Below, in pieces: positions 15,433-20,872 of a DNA stretch of 20,872 nt. The stretch is taken from the NCBI GenBank assembly GCA_021851985.1, contig JAJZOS010000004.1, positions 1 to 20,872 on the forward strand. Direction: 5' to 3'. A program made the position numbers and the translations under genes. The first letter of the stretch is position 1, and the number at the start of each line of letters is the position of its first letter. The notes under the pieces were generated by a model. That model saw only the letters and a program-made list of their open reading frames with translations. It was not told the origin of the DNA and did not search any database. Origin of the DNA: Microcaldota archaeon. GTDB lineage: Archaea > Micrarchaeota > Micrarchaeia > Micrarchaeales > CABMGC01.

Positions 15433-15798
15433 TCAGGTGTAATTGGACAATGTTACATTTGAAAGCAGGTGTGTAGAGGCAACAGCGAAGCCGTTGGCAG
15501 TTACCGAAAGCACGGCCACTATCACTGCCCCGATTATCATGTCGCTTGCAGTGGTATGGAAGCTTGCCCTCTGATGAGAGGGGAAAAACTGCCCAATGGC
15601 ATAGAAAAGCCCCGCAATTATGAACAATATTGCGCTTAGTATCGGCCCTATATGGGAAAGAACATTTTGTATGAAATTAAGTGTGGATATTATATCCAGC
15701 GACACTGTGCTTTGTGCAGAAACCTTTCCTATGAATATTGCCATTGTGCATATGCAAAGCATTGCTCTAAGTACATCTTTATACATCCCATTTCCCAT
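15433..15798 (-). CDS. VirB2/TrbC-like pilin subunit with signal peptide
   Basis: 121 residues. A signal peptide covers about 1-28 (hydrophobic LCICTMAIFIGKVSA, with likely cleavage after SAQ or SA). Two membrane helices follow (about 50-70 and 86-108), separated by a short polar basic loop FFPSHQRASFHTTASD. Signal peptide plus helix-loop-helix of this size is the layout of conjugative pilins (VirB2, TraA, TrbC) and of the crenarchaeal CedA1. It heads the operon, as pilin genes often do. Upstream AT boxes at 15824-15852 supply the promoter and GGTATAG before the ATG is a weak Shine-Dalgarno. Alternative: a generic two-helix membrane protein; the gene order makes the pilin reading likelier. 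Confidence 0.65.
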   Translation of the reverse strand: MGNGMYKDVLRAMLCICTMAIFIGKVSAQSTVSLDIISTLNFIQNVLSHIGPILSAILFIIAGLFYAIGQFFPSHQRASFHTTASDMIIGAVIVAVLSVTANGFAVASTHLLSNVTLSNYT

Positions 15799-15823
15799 AT
15801 CTATACCTTTTACTTTAGTAAAT

Positions 15824-15852
15824 GAATATATACTTAAATAACTATTTAAACC
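15824..15852 (-). promoter_or_regulatory. Promoter region of the type IV-like operon
   Basis: Two AT boxes are seen on the minus strand: GTTTAAATAG near 15843-15851 and ATTTAAGTATATA near 15826-15838. They would start transcription about 23 or 6 nt ahead of the pilin-like ATG. No other promoter-like gap exists until 11433, because the six genes abut or overlap. The rest of 15853-15925 shows nothing I can name. Confidence 0.45.
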
Positions 15853-15925
15853 TTTTGATAAAATAGCTGGCTTGATTCATATCGAGCAACTTGAGGGCCA
15901 ATAGGAAATCCGGTTATAAGCTATC

Positions 15926-15933
15926 TTTAAATA
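15926..15933 (+). promoter_or_regulatory. TATA box of the large surface protein gene
   Basis: TTTAAATA lies about 35 nt before the ATG at 15965; the predicted start site is near 15956, giving a short leader. Confidence 0.45.
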
Positions 15934-15964
15934 TTATTAGTCAGTACACAGTGTATGTTAAGTG

Positions 15965-17086
15965 ATGGATATGATAAGAAAATATGCTATATTCAGTTTT
16001 CTCGCAGTCCTGTTTTTTGGCAGCATGGTATATGCGCAGTACGGATCCGGAGGCATGGGCACTTCTACAATATCCCTTTCACAAAGCAGCATTACGCTTT
16101 CACCGGGCAGCAGTTCTTCTGTAACCTACACTGTTAAGCTTTCAAGCGGCAACATATGGGGGACGACTACAAATGTGGCTGATAGCGGAAAGCTTGCCGC
16201 AGATGGCATATCTGTATCATTAAGCAATACATATGGAGATCCTACGTACTCTGGAACAATGAGCATAAATGTCAGCGCATCTACAGCTCCGGGAACATAT
16301 ACTGTATTTCTTAATGCAACAGGAGACGATCCTTCTACATCGCCGGCATCACTTACAATACTTGTGGAAAATACGTCATCTACCACCATGCCTGCCACAA
16401 GCACAATTGCAATTGCACAAAAACCAGTATTTACCCAAGTAGCAGAAAAAACAATAGCTGTAAATGCATCCAACGGCACATCATTAACGATACTAGACCC
16501 GTTCAGCAAGAACCTTACTGTAGAAATCAATGCAGGCACATATGTAAAGATAGGAAATTCCATATTGCCAAACTATAACTTTACGATTGCGACGTACGCA
16601 TTGCACAATGTTACATCTCCGCCTAATGAATCTGATTACATGCCTGCCTTCGGATTTGCATATCTTGTTAATGGCAAGCTCAGTCCTGCAATAGAGTTCG
16701 TAAACTCTACAGGTTCGCCTATGCCTCTGACAACCATCGCGGAATATCCCTCAACATGGACATCGTGGGCTTTCCTTGGGGGCGCTCTTAACGGAACAAC
16801 ATATGTTGGCGGAAAGTATGCATTAAAGAATACCTGGTCATATAACGCAACTAACTCCATGTTGGTAAATAGGCAATTCGTGAAACCAGTAATGTGGGTC
16901 TTTGTATTTTCAAATGTCAGCACCAAGCCAAATGTTACTGTAGCTACAACAATTCCGCATGCAGTAAGCACTACAAGCGTGCCTGCTGCAAGCCCGGCAA
17001 GCGGAATCCTGCCGATAGCAATAATCATAGTGATAGTTATCATTATAGTGGCGCTGTTGTCATTACTTAAAAGATCCAGAAAATAA
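15965..17086 (+). CDS. Secreted, C-terminally anchored surface protein with Ig-like N-terminal domain
   Basis: About 373 residues. A signal peptide (basic MIRKY, hydrophobic core, VYA before Q) gives likely cleavage about 25 residues in. Then comes a beta-rich Ig-like domain with SSITLSPGSSSSVTYTV at its start and STAPGTYTVFLNATG at its end. A second beta-rich domain (around IAVNASNGTSLTI to KPVMWVFVFS) is followed by a Thr/Ser/Pro linker, one C-terminal membrane helix and a short basic tail KRSRK. This is a type I membrane protein with the bulk outside, rich in N-x-S/T sequons. The gene is divergent from the type IV-like operon. S-layer component or adhesin are the candidate roles; I do not recognise the second domain. 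Starts at 15962 (GTG) or 15971 are also possible. Confidence 0.65.
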   Translation: MDMIRKYAIFSFLAVLFFGSMVYAQYGSGGMGTSTISLSQSSITLSPGSSSSVTYTVKLSSGNIWGTTTNVADSGKLAADGISVSLSNTYGDPTYSGTMSINVSASTAPGTYTVFLNATGDDPSTSPASLTILVENTSSTTMPATSTIAIAQKPVFTQVAEKTIAVNASNGTSLTILDPFSKNLTVEINAGTYVKIGNSILPNYNFTIATYALHNVTSPPNESDYMPAFGFAYLVNGKLSPAIEFVNSTGSPMPLTTIAEYPSTWTSWAFLGGALNGTTYVGGKYALKNTWSYNATNSMLVNRQFVKPVMWVFVFSNVSTKPNVTVATTIPHAVSTTSVPAASPASGILPIAIIIVIVIIIVALLSLLKRSRK

Positions 17087-17130
17087 TTGTGTTTTATAAG
17101 CCTTTGGCCGCAATATAGGTGTGTGAGTTT

Positions 17131-17304
17131 ATGGCAAATAACATGAAGCAGAATATTGCCTATTTGATGGGCATAATAATACTGCTTGCAGACCTTTACT
17201 GGATATACACAAGCTACTGGAGCATGATTTGGCTTGTGCTTGGGATAGTGATACTTGTTGCTGACATAGTCTGGCTTTATGTAGACATGCCTTCCAAAAA
17301 GTAA
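17131..17304 (+). CDS. Small two-helix membrane protein
   Basis: 57 residues: a short polar N-terminus, two membrane helices (about 9-27 and 31-50) rich in Trp and Tyr, and a tail ending PSKK. An AGGTG (17117-17121) lies 9 nt ahead of the ATG at 17131, which decides this start over the GTG at 17119. No family is recognised. It lies 10 nt before the DRG GTPase gene and so is probably co-transcribed with it, though no functional link is evident. Confidence 0.65.
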   Translation: MANNMKQNIAYLMGIIILLADLYWIYTSYWSMIWLVLGIVILVADIVWLYVDMPSKK

Positions 17305-17314
17305 TTGATCTGGA

Positions 17315-18424
17315 ATGGCTGACAGGAAGTATGAAGAGGCAAAATTAAGCGAGCTCAAGAAGGAATATTCAAAAACAAAGCACAACAAGGCCACAAACAA
17401 GCATCTTGGCATACTACGCGCGAAGATAGCAAACATCAAGCGCGAGATGGAATCGCATAGCAGAAGAAGTGGCACCGGATATTCTGTGCGCAAGTCGGGC
17501 AATGCGACAGTGGTTCTTGTGGGCTTTCCCAACGCTGGAAAATCCTCCCTCCTCAAAGCCCTTACCGGAGTGGATTCGAAAGTCGCAGATTATGCGTTTA
17601 CCACACTTGACGTAATACCGGGAATGCTTGAGTACAGCGGCGCAAAGATACAGATCCTTGACCTGCCTGGCCTGATTCAGGGAGCGCATCTGGGCAAGGG
17701 AGGGAGCATGAAGATTGCAAGCGTGATAAGGATAGCAGATTTCATGCTCTTTGTTGTTGATATTAATTCGTATCAGCAGGTATTCCAGCTTGCAGATGAG
17801 ATAGGATTGCTCAATATAAGGATAAACAGGAAAAGGCCAAGGATACGCATAGAGAAAGGGAGGATAGGCGGCATGAACATAGAGCCTAACGGCCACTCAG
17901 TGCCTACTAAGGACGTAATAATCAACATACTTAACGAGTTCAAGATATTCAGCGGTGAAATAATATTCTACGAGGATACAACCGAGGATATGCTTATAGA
18001 TTTTGTAGCTGACAACTGCGTTTACATGAAAGGTGCAGTTGCGCTCAACAAGATAGACACTGCAGAAGACCGAAAAGTGGAATTTGTGGCCAGGGAGATA
18101 AAGGCAAGGACCAGAATGGATGTCATACCGATAAGCGCGAAGACCACTTCAAATATAGAGGACCTCAAAGGAAGCATATTCACTGCCCTGAAGCTTGTAA
18201 GGGTGTATCTCAAGCCAAAGGACGGCGCCCCCGATTTTGAGAATCCTCTTGTTCTTGATTCGGGCTCAACTATAGTCGATGTGGTGAGGAAAATAAATTC
18301 AAAGCTAATCTCTGACACAAAGTATGCGTATGTGAGCGGTCCAAGCGCCAGGTTCTCAAACCAGAAAGTAGGCGTGGACCATACCGTAATGGATGGGGAT
18401 ATAGTCACTTTGGTGTTCAGCTAA
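17315..18424 (+). CDS. DRG-family GTPase (Obg-type GTPase with TGS domain)
   Basis: 369 residues, the full length of archaeal and eukaryotic DRG proteins. A Lys/Glu-rich helical N-terminus (1-55) is followed by the G domain: G1 GFPNAGKS (70-77), G2 FTT (95-97), G3 DLPG (116-119) with the Obg-type IQGAHLGKGG after it, G4 NKID (245-248) and G5 SAK (274-276). An inserted alpha/beta stretch lies between G3 and G4 (about 165-235), as in DRG proteins. The C-terminal TGS domain covers about 300-369. DRG GTPases associate with ribosomes and translation. The ATG at 17315 is 10 nt after the small membrane protein. Confidence 0.93.
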   Translation: MADRKYEEAKLSELKKEYSKTKHNKATNKHLGILRAKIANIKREMESHSRRSGTGYSVRKSGNATVVLVGFPNAGKSSLLKALTGVDSKVADYAFTTLDVIPGMLEYSGAKIQILDLPGLIQGAHLGKGGSMKIASVIRIADFMLFVVDINSYQQVFQLADEIGLLNIRINRKRPRIRIEKGRIGGMNIEPNGHSVPTKDVIINILNEFKIFSGEIIFYEDTTEDMLIDFVADNCVYMKGAVALNKIDTAEDRKVEFVAREIKARTRMDVIPISAKTTSNIEDLKGSIFTALKLVRVYLKPKDGAPDFENPLVLDSGSTIVDVVRKINSKLISDTKYAYVSGPSARFSNQKVGVDHTVMDGDIVTLVFS

Positions 18425-18511
18425 TCTGCACGGTGCAAGTGCTTTTGAATGGAAAAACTTTGGCAATGTGCTATCGTCTGGACTTGAGATATATTGGTCT
18501 AGTCAGGTCGC

Positions 18512-18543
18512 TTATTGCAATCGGACCACGATTTTATTGCAAT
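18512..18543. repeat. Two TTATTGCAAT repeats, 22 bp apart
   Basis: TTATTGCAAT occurs at 18512-18521 and 18534-18543; its core ATTGCAAT is self-complementary. A third partial match (GATTGCA) follows near 18554-18560. They lie in the 197-bp gap between the convergent ends of the DRG gene and rnhB, where nothing else was recognised. Confidence 0.5.
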
Positions 18544-18621
18544 ATCTTACAACGATTGCACCTGAAGGATATGGATTTTCTCTCCGTGATTTTACAAGAT
18601 ACGCAGTGAATGCGGAATAGA

Positions 18622-19329
18622 TTACATATATTCCTCAATCTTACTCTGTCTTATAAGCTCCATTGTCTTCCATCTATTCCTCACATATGCAAGCAGTTTT
18701 TCATTGTCTAAATTGGCCTTTATCGCATTTATTGTATCTGAATCTGACGGATAGCCCGAACCGAGGTCTATGCCTATCTCGTCGGATATCCTGTCGATTT
18801 CATTGTCACGAGTGACTTTTGCTATGATGCTTGCTCCAGAAACAACAGGATATTTTGCATCTGCTTTGTGTTCGGATATTAGCTTTATTGTTTCGGTGTT
18901 TCCAATGACGGGATTGCTCAGGGTTTTGGTGTCATTGACCGACATGGTCCTCCGTGAAAAGAGACAAACACGTATTCCAAACTTGTCTTCTATAACATCG
19001 GGCGAATCCAAGAATATCTTCTTTGGAGTAACTACAAGCGCGTCTATCAATCTTGCAAAATTGAGGGCCTCAAGCCCATTGAGCGACACTCCGCCAGCCA
19101 TTGCCCTATTTATTTCGTCGTTGGTTATTTTATAGACTTTGACTTCGTCCACTACGGATGCAATCTCATCGTACAGGTACTCCCTCTTCTTTCTGCTGAG
19201 CAGCTTCGAGTCCCTGACCCCTATCTTAGATAATTTGGCCTCCTTGCCTTTGCTTATTGATACAAGGCTTATAACAAGCGGGCCTACTACAGCACCACGG
19301 CCGGCCTCATCTCCGCCCGTTATTATAAT
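18622..19329 (-). CDS. rnhB: Ribonuclease HII
   Basis: About 235 residues. RNase HII cuts the RNA strand of RNA-DNA hybrids and removes single ribonucleotides from DNA. The N-terminal signature GGDEAGRGAVVGP supplies the first catalytic Asp and Glu (D7, E8). GVRDSKLLS follows, then IFLDSPDV and the conserved ASIIAKVTRD near the C-terminal half. The frame has a stop (TAA) six codons above ATT 19329 and no ATG, GTG or TTG before the catalytic DE; the codons available are GGG, TGC, GTT, TAC, ATT, ATA, ATA. I place the start at the ATT because GGTG ends 7 nt before it. It starts 20 nt after the PRC-barrel gene stop, in one operon. A GTG deep inside (19152) would lose the active site. Confidence 0.85.
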   Translation of the reverse strand: MIITGGDEAGRGAVVGPLVISLVSISKGKEAKLSKIGVRDSKLLSRKKREYLYDEIASVVDEVKVYKITNDEINRAMAGGVSLNGLEALNFARLIDALVVTPKKIFLDSPDVIEDKFGIRVCLFSRRTMSVNDTKTLSNPVIGNTETIKLISEHKADAKYPVVSGASIIAKVTRDNEIDRISDEIGIDLGSGYPSDSDTINAIKANLDNEKLLAYVRNRWKTMELIRQSKIEEYM

Positions 19330-19349
19330 GTAAACGCACCCTGGTTAGA

Positions 19350-19601
19350 TTAAAGCCCTTTTTTGTCAACTACTATGAAATCGTTCACAGCCATGACGCT
19401 TGAGTAAGGCACCTGCAGTTTACCGCCTTTTATGTCAAGTTTGTTGACATATTCACTGTCAACATTAGGCTCTACAACAAGCGCGTTGAGCTTTCCTGTA
19501 GTCTCATGCACTTCTGCATCCACAAACTTGCCCAAGTCAAAACCATCGCTGGTCACGACTTCCTTTCCTACGAGTTGCTCTGCAATAACATACTTTACCA
19601 T
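19350..19601 (-). CDS. PRC-barrel domain protein
   Basis: 83 residues forming a single PRC-barrel: an opening strand AEQLVGKEVVTSDGFDLGKF, then DAEVHETTGKLNALVVEP, and a closing VPYSSVMAVNDFIVV. Stand-alone proteins of this size are common in archaea and their role is unsettled; the fold is related to RNA-binding RimM and to photosynthetic reaction-centre H subunits. A Shine-Dalgarno AGGTG (19611-19607, minus strand) lies 5 nt before the ATG. It shares a central TATA box with the divergent winged-helix gene and is followed 20 nt later by rnhB. Confidence 0.88.
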   Translation of the reverse strand: MVKYVIAEQLVGKEVVTSDGFDLGKFVDAEVHETTGKLNALVVEPNVDSEYVNKLDIKGGKLQVPYSSVMAVNDFIVVDKKGL

Positions 19602-19645
19602 ATTAACACCTTTTAGGTCTACCTATATTAGTTGTCGATGCAATG

Positions 19646-19654
19646 TTTATATAT
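19646..19654. promoter_or_regulatory. Shared TATA box between the PRC-barrel and winged-helix genes
   Basis: TTTATATAT reads as a TATA box on both strands (TTTATATA and ATATATAAA). A start site 26 nt away in either direction leaves a leader of about 23 nt to each ATG (19601 and 19699), so the layout is symmetrical. Confidence 0.5.
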
Positions 19655-19698
19655 CTATCTTATCAAGCATCATACCGACATATCGGGATTCTGGTAAT

Positions 19699-20004
19699 AT
19701 GGCGGACAATGTAGGCACCCTCTTATTCAAAGACAAGCAGGTTAGGCTACTTTCAGTACTTGCAAACAAAGAAAAGGAATGGCATATATCAGATCTTTCA
19801 AGGGAAGCCAATGTTACATATGTACATACGAGCAAATTCATAAAGAAATGCGAGGAGCATGGCATTGTGTCCTCAGAAAGGCACGGCAGGATAAAAAGGC
19901 TGTTTATCACTGAAAAGGGCAAGTATATTGCAAATTCTATATCAGACATAATGGAAAAAATAAAGATATCTGCAAAAAATGAACAGCAGGCGCAAGAAAA
20001 ATAA
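19699..20004 (+). CDS. Winged-helix DNA-binding protein (MarR/ArsR-like)
   Basis: 101 residues. One winged helix-turn-helix fills most of the protein: WHISDLSREANVTYVHTSKF with the following helix as recognition region, then HGIVSSERHGRIKRLFITEKG as the wing. A C-terminal helix rich in Lys, Glu and Gln (about 80-101) may mediate dimerisation. It is probably a small transcriptional regulator; the divergent placement from the PRC-barrel/rnhB operon makes that operon and itself candidate targets. The ATG at 19699 gives the usual compact N-terminus; the frame is open further upstream but runs through the divergent promoter. Its stop directly abuts the stop of the convergent gene (20004/20005). 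Confidence 0.8.
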   Translation: MADNVGTLLFKDKQVRLLSVLANKEKEWHISDLSREANVTYVHTSKFIKKCEEHGIVSSERHGRIKRLFITEKGKYIANSISDIMEKIKISAKNEQQAQEK

Positions 20005-20418
20005 TCAGACTACTTCTATCGTGGCCCTTTTTTTCATTGCATTAAGCACATGCGCGTAATCCCTGTAATGTATAAATGCCGTTATAGTGACCGTGTATTC
20101 CCCCTTGTCAGTGCCCACGCCGCCAAAAAGCTCTATCTTTGCTTCCTTATTCTCATTAGGCGTGATTGTGCCAAGACGTACTTCCCTCTCCTTTGCCATT
20201 CCAGTGGTATCAAGGCTTATTCTGTCGGGCACTTGAACGACAACAGACCCCATGACAGGCTCCTGGGTCATATTCCTGACATTTACTGTAAGAACAGTGC
20301 TGCCCCTGCTGTTTGACCTTAATTTATAAGGCACAAATTCAGTAGTTATATTATAAGGCATCTGTTTTCTTAGGTCAGTTGCAACATCCTTCTTGCCGAA
20401 TAGATCGAATATCCCCAC
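20005..20418 (-). CDS. Beta-rich protein of unknown function
   Basis: 137 residues from a GTG at 20418. A GGTG (20428-20425 on the minus strand) lies 6 nt before this GTG, which supports the start; TTG 20430 and GTG 20427 are alternatives. The N-terminus reads GIFDLFGKKD, then about 110 residues of alternating strands (STVLTVNVRN, GSVVVQVPDRI, KEAKIELFGG, GEYTVTITAFIHY), an immunoglobulin or CARDB-like beta-sandwich pattern. There is no signal peptide or membrane helix, so it is probably cytoplasmic. I do not recognise a specific family. It is divergent from the RNase HI gene. Confidence 0.6.
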   Translation of the reverse strand: MGIFDLFGKKDVATDLRKQMPYNITTEFVPYKLRSNSRGSTVLTVNVRNMTQEPVMGSVVVQVPDRISLDTTGMAKEREVRLGTITPNENKEAKIELFGGVGTDKGEYTVTITAFIHYRDYAHVLNAMKKRATIEVV

Positions 20419-20463
20419 AAAACACACCAAAGGTCGCTATAGCTATTAAAGTGTCGAGCAACA

Positions 20464-20474
20464 TATTTAAATTT
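20464..20474. promoter_or_regulatory. AT box between the beta-rich protein and RNase HI genes
   Basis: TATTTAAATTT can be read as a TATA box on either strand. It is about 45 nt from each start codon, leaving leaders of about 16 nt (RNase HI) and 24 nt (beta-rich gene). Confidence 0.4.
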
Positions 20475-20509
20475 TTGTGGCAAGAGTTCAATCAGTAGTA
20501 CATGATTTT

Positions 20510-20872
20510 ATGATCCTTAATATATTTACTGATGGTGCATCAAGAAGCAATCCCGGAAAGAGCGCGTCTGGATTTGCTGTTTACGATGACAGCAATATCC
20601 TCCTGATGAAGAAGTCTTTCTTTAATGGCATAAGGACAAACAATGAGGCGGAATACTTAGCCATAATAGCCTCCCTTGAATCGGTTTATGAGGAATATGG
20701 ACACGAAAACGTAGAGATAAGACTGCACTCTGACAGCAGGCTGGCAATAAATCAGCTACGGGGCGATTACAAAGTGAAGGATCCCAAGATCAAGCAGCTA
20801 TACAACGAAGCACTTCTTTGCATAGGCAAATTTGATAAAGTAATGTTGATAGGGGTCAGGGACTCGAAGCTG
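20510..20872 (+). CDS. Ribonuclease HI-like protein, 3' end missing
   Basis: 121 codons visible from the ATG at 20510; the gene runs off the window. The RNase HI fold is clear: IFTDGASRSNPGKSASGFAV holds the first Asp, NNEAEY the catalytic Glu, and LHSDSRLAINQL the second Asp, at normal spacing. The expected final motif (V-x-R-x-x-N-x-x-A-D with the fourth acidic residue) is not present in the visible part. Instead the last eight residues read IGVRDSKL, which is the rnhB motif, encoded by identical DNA. The enzyme would cleave RNA in RNA-DNA hybrids. Whether the last 25 bases really belong to this gene is doubtful. Confidence 0.82.
   Translation, partial: MILNIFTDGASRSNPGKSASGFAVYDDSNILLMKKSFFNGIRTNNEAEYLAIIASLESVYEEYGHENVEIRLHSDSRLAINQLRGDYKVKDPKIKQLYNEALLCIGKFDKVMLIGVRDSKL
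20848..20872. repeat. 25-bp inverted copy of part of rnhB at the window end
   Basis: Bases 20848-20872 equal the reverse complement of 19201-19225 with no mismatch, and the match may go on beyond the window. Both copies are read in the same frame (IGVRDSKL). Confidence 0.9.

Noticed and set aside
11501..15798. Integrative conjugative element
   Set aside because: No integrase, relaxase, att repeat or composition break was seen, and the tRNA genes nearby are intact without duplicated 3' ends. The operon looks resident.
16636..17556. Long minus-strand open frame opposite the surface protein and DRG genes
   Set aside because: It crosses two well-supported plus-strand genes and a promoter, has no recognisable domain, and has a shadow-like composition.
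17414..17896. Minus-strand open frame opposite the DRG GTPase
   Set aside because: Lies entirely within a gene with all GTPase motifs; no independent evidence.
1..20872. CRISPR arrays, insertion sequences, replication origin
   Set aside because: No regularly spaced repeats, no transposase-like protein or terminal inverted repeats, and no Cdc6/Orc gene or repeat cluster were found.

Overview
The window looks like a stretch of an archaeal chromosome, most likely from a small-genome DPANN-type lineage (Micrarchaeota/ARMAN-like is my best guess, not proven). Grounds: a class I lysyl-tRNA synthetase, archaeal TATA boxes about 26 nt ahead of leaderless or near-leaderless starts, Shine-Dalgarno sequences of the AGGTG type, a DRG-family GTPase with TGS domain, a DUF5654-like protein, PRC-barrel and winged-helix proteins, heavy AUA/AGG codon use, and very tight gene packing with overlapping stops and starts. 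No transposase, integrase, CRISPR array or rRNA was seen.

Layout. 1-33 is the 3' end of a tRNA. 247-1278 holds small membrane proteins, including a tandem family of three paralogs (minus strand), two of which share a 98-bp block with one mismatch. 1333-5914 is metabolic: a D-2-hydroxyacid dehydrogenase, a 462-residue protein with a vicinal-oxygen-chelate-like core, an Mqo-family FAD oxidoreductase and an alpha/beta hydrolase. 5973-7612 is tRNA-Lys(TTT) directly followed by lysS, probably transcribed together. 7639-10863 carries a Tiki/ChaN-like protein, tRNA-Thr(GGT), a LURP-one/scramblase-like protein and the lemA-htpX pair.

The most interesting region is 11501-15798 (minus strand), a tightly overlapping six-gene operon. 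In transcription order it encodes a VirB2-like two-helix pilin with signal peptide, a polytopic CedA/VirB6-like membrane protein, a membrane-hairpin protein that looks like VirB3 plus the VirB4 N-terminal domain, a VirB4/HerA-type ATPase, a helix-turn-helix protein and an unrecognised single-pass membrane protein. This is a reduced type IV secretion or DNA-import (Ced-like) apparatus with no relaxase or coupling protein in view. It is flanked on both sides by surface proteins with Ig-like folds (10882-11403 and 15965-17086).

17131-20872 returns to housekeeping genes: a small two-helix membrane protein, a DRG GTPase, RNase HII (rnhB, with no ATG/GTG/TTG start available), a PRC-barrel protein, a winged-helix regulator, a beta-rich protein and a truncated RNase HI. 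The last 25 bases of the window repeat, inverted and in the same reading frame, a piece of rnhB, which may point to a chimeric sequence end. Positions were read by eye; family assignments come from motif recognition without database searches.
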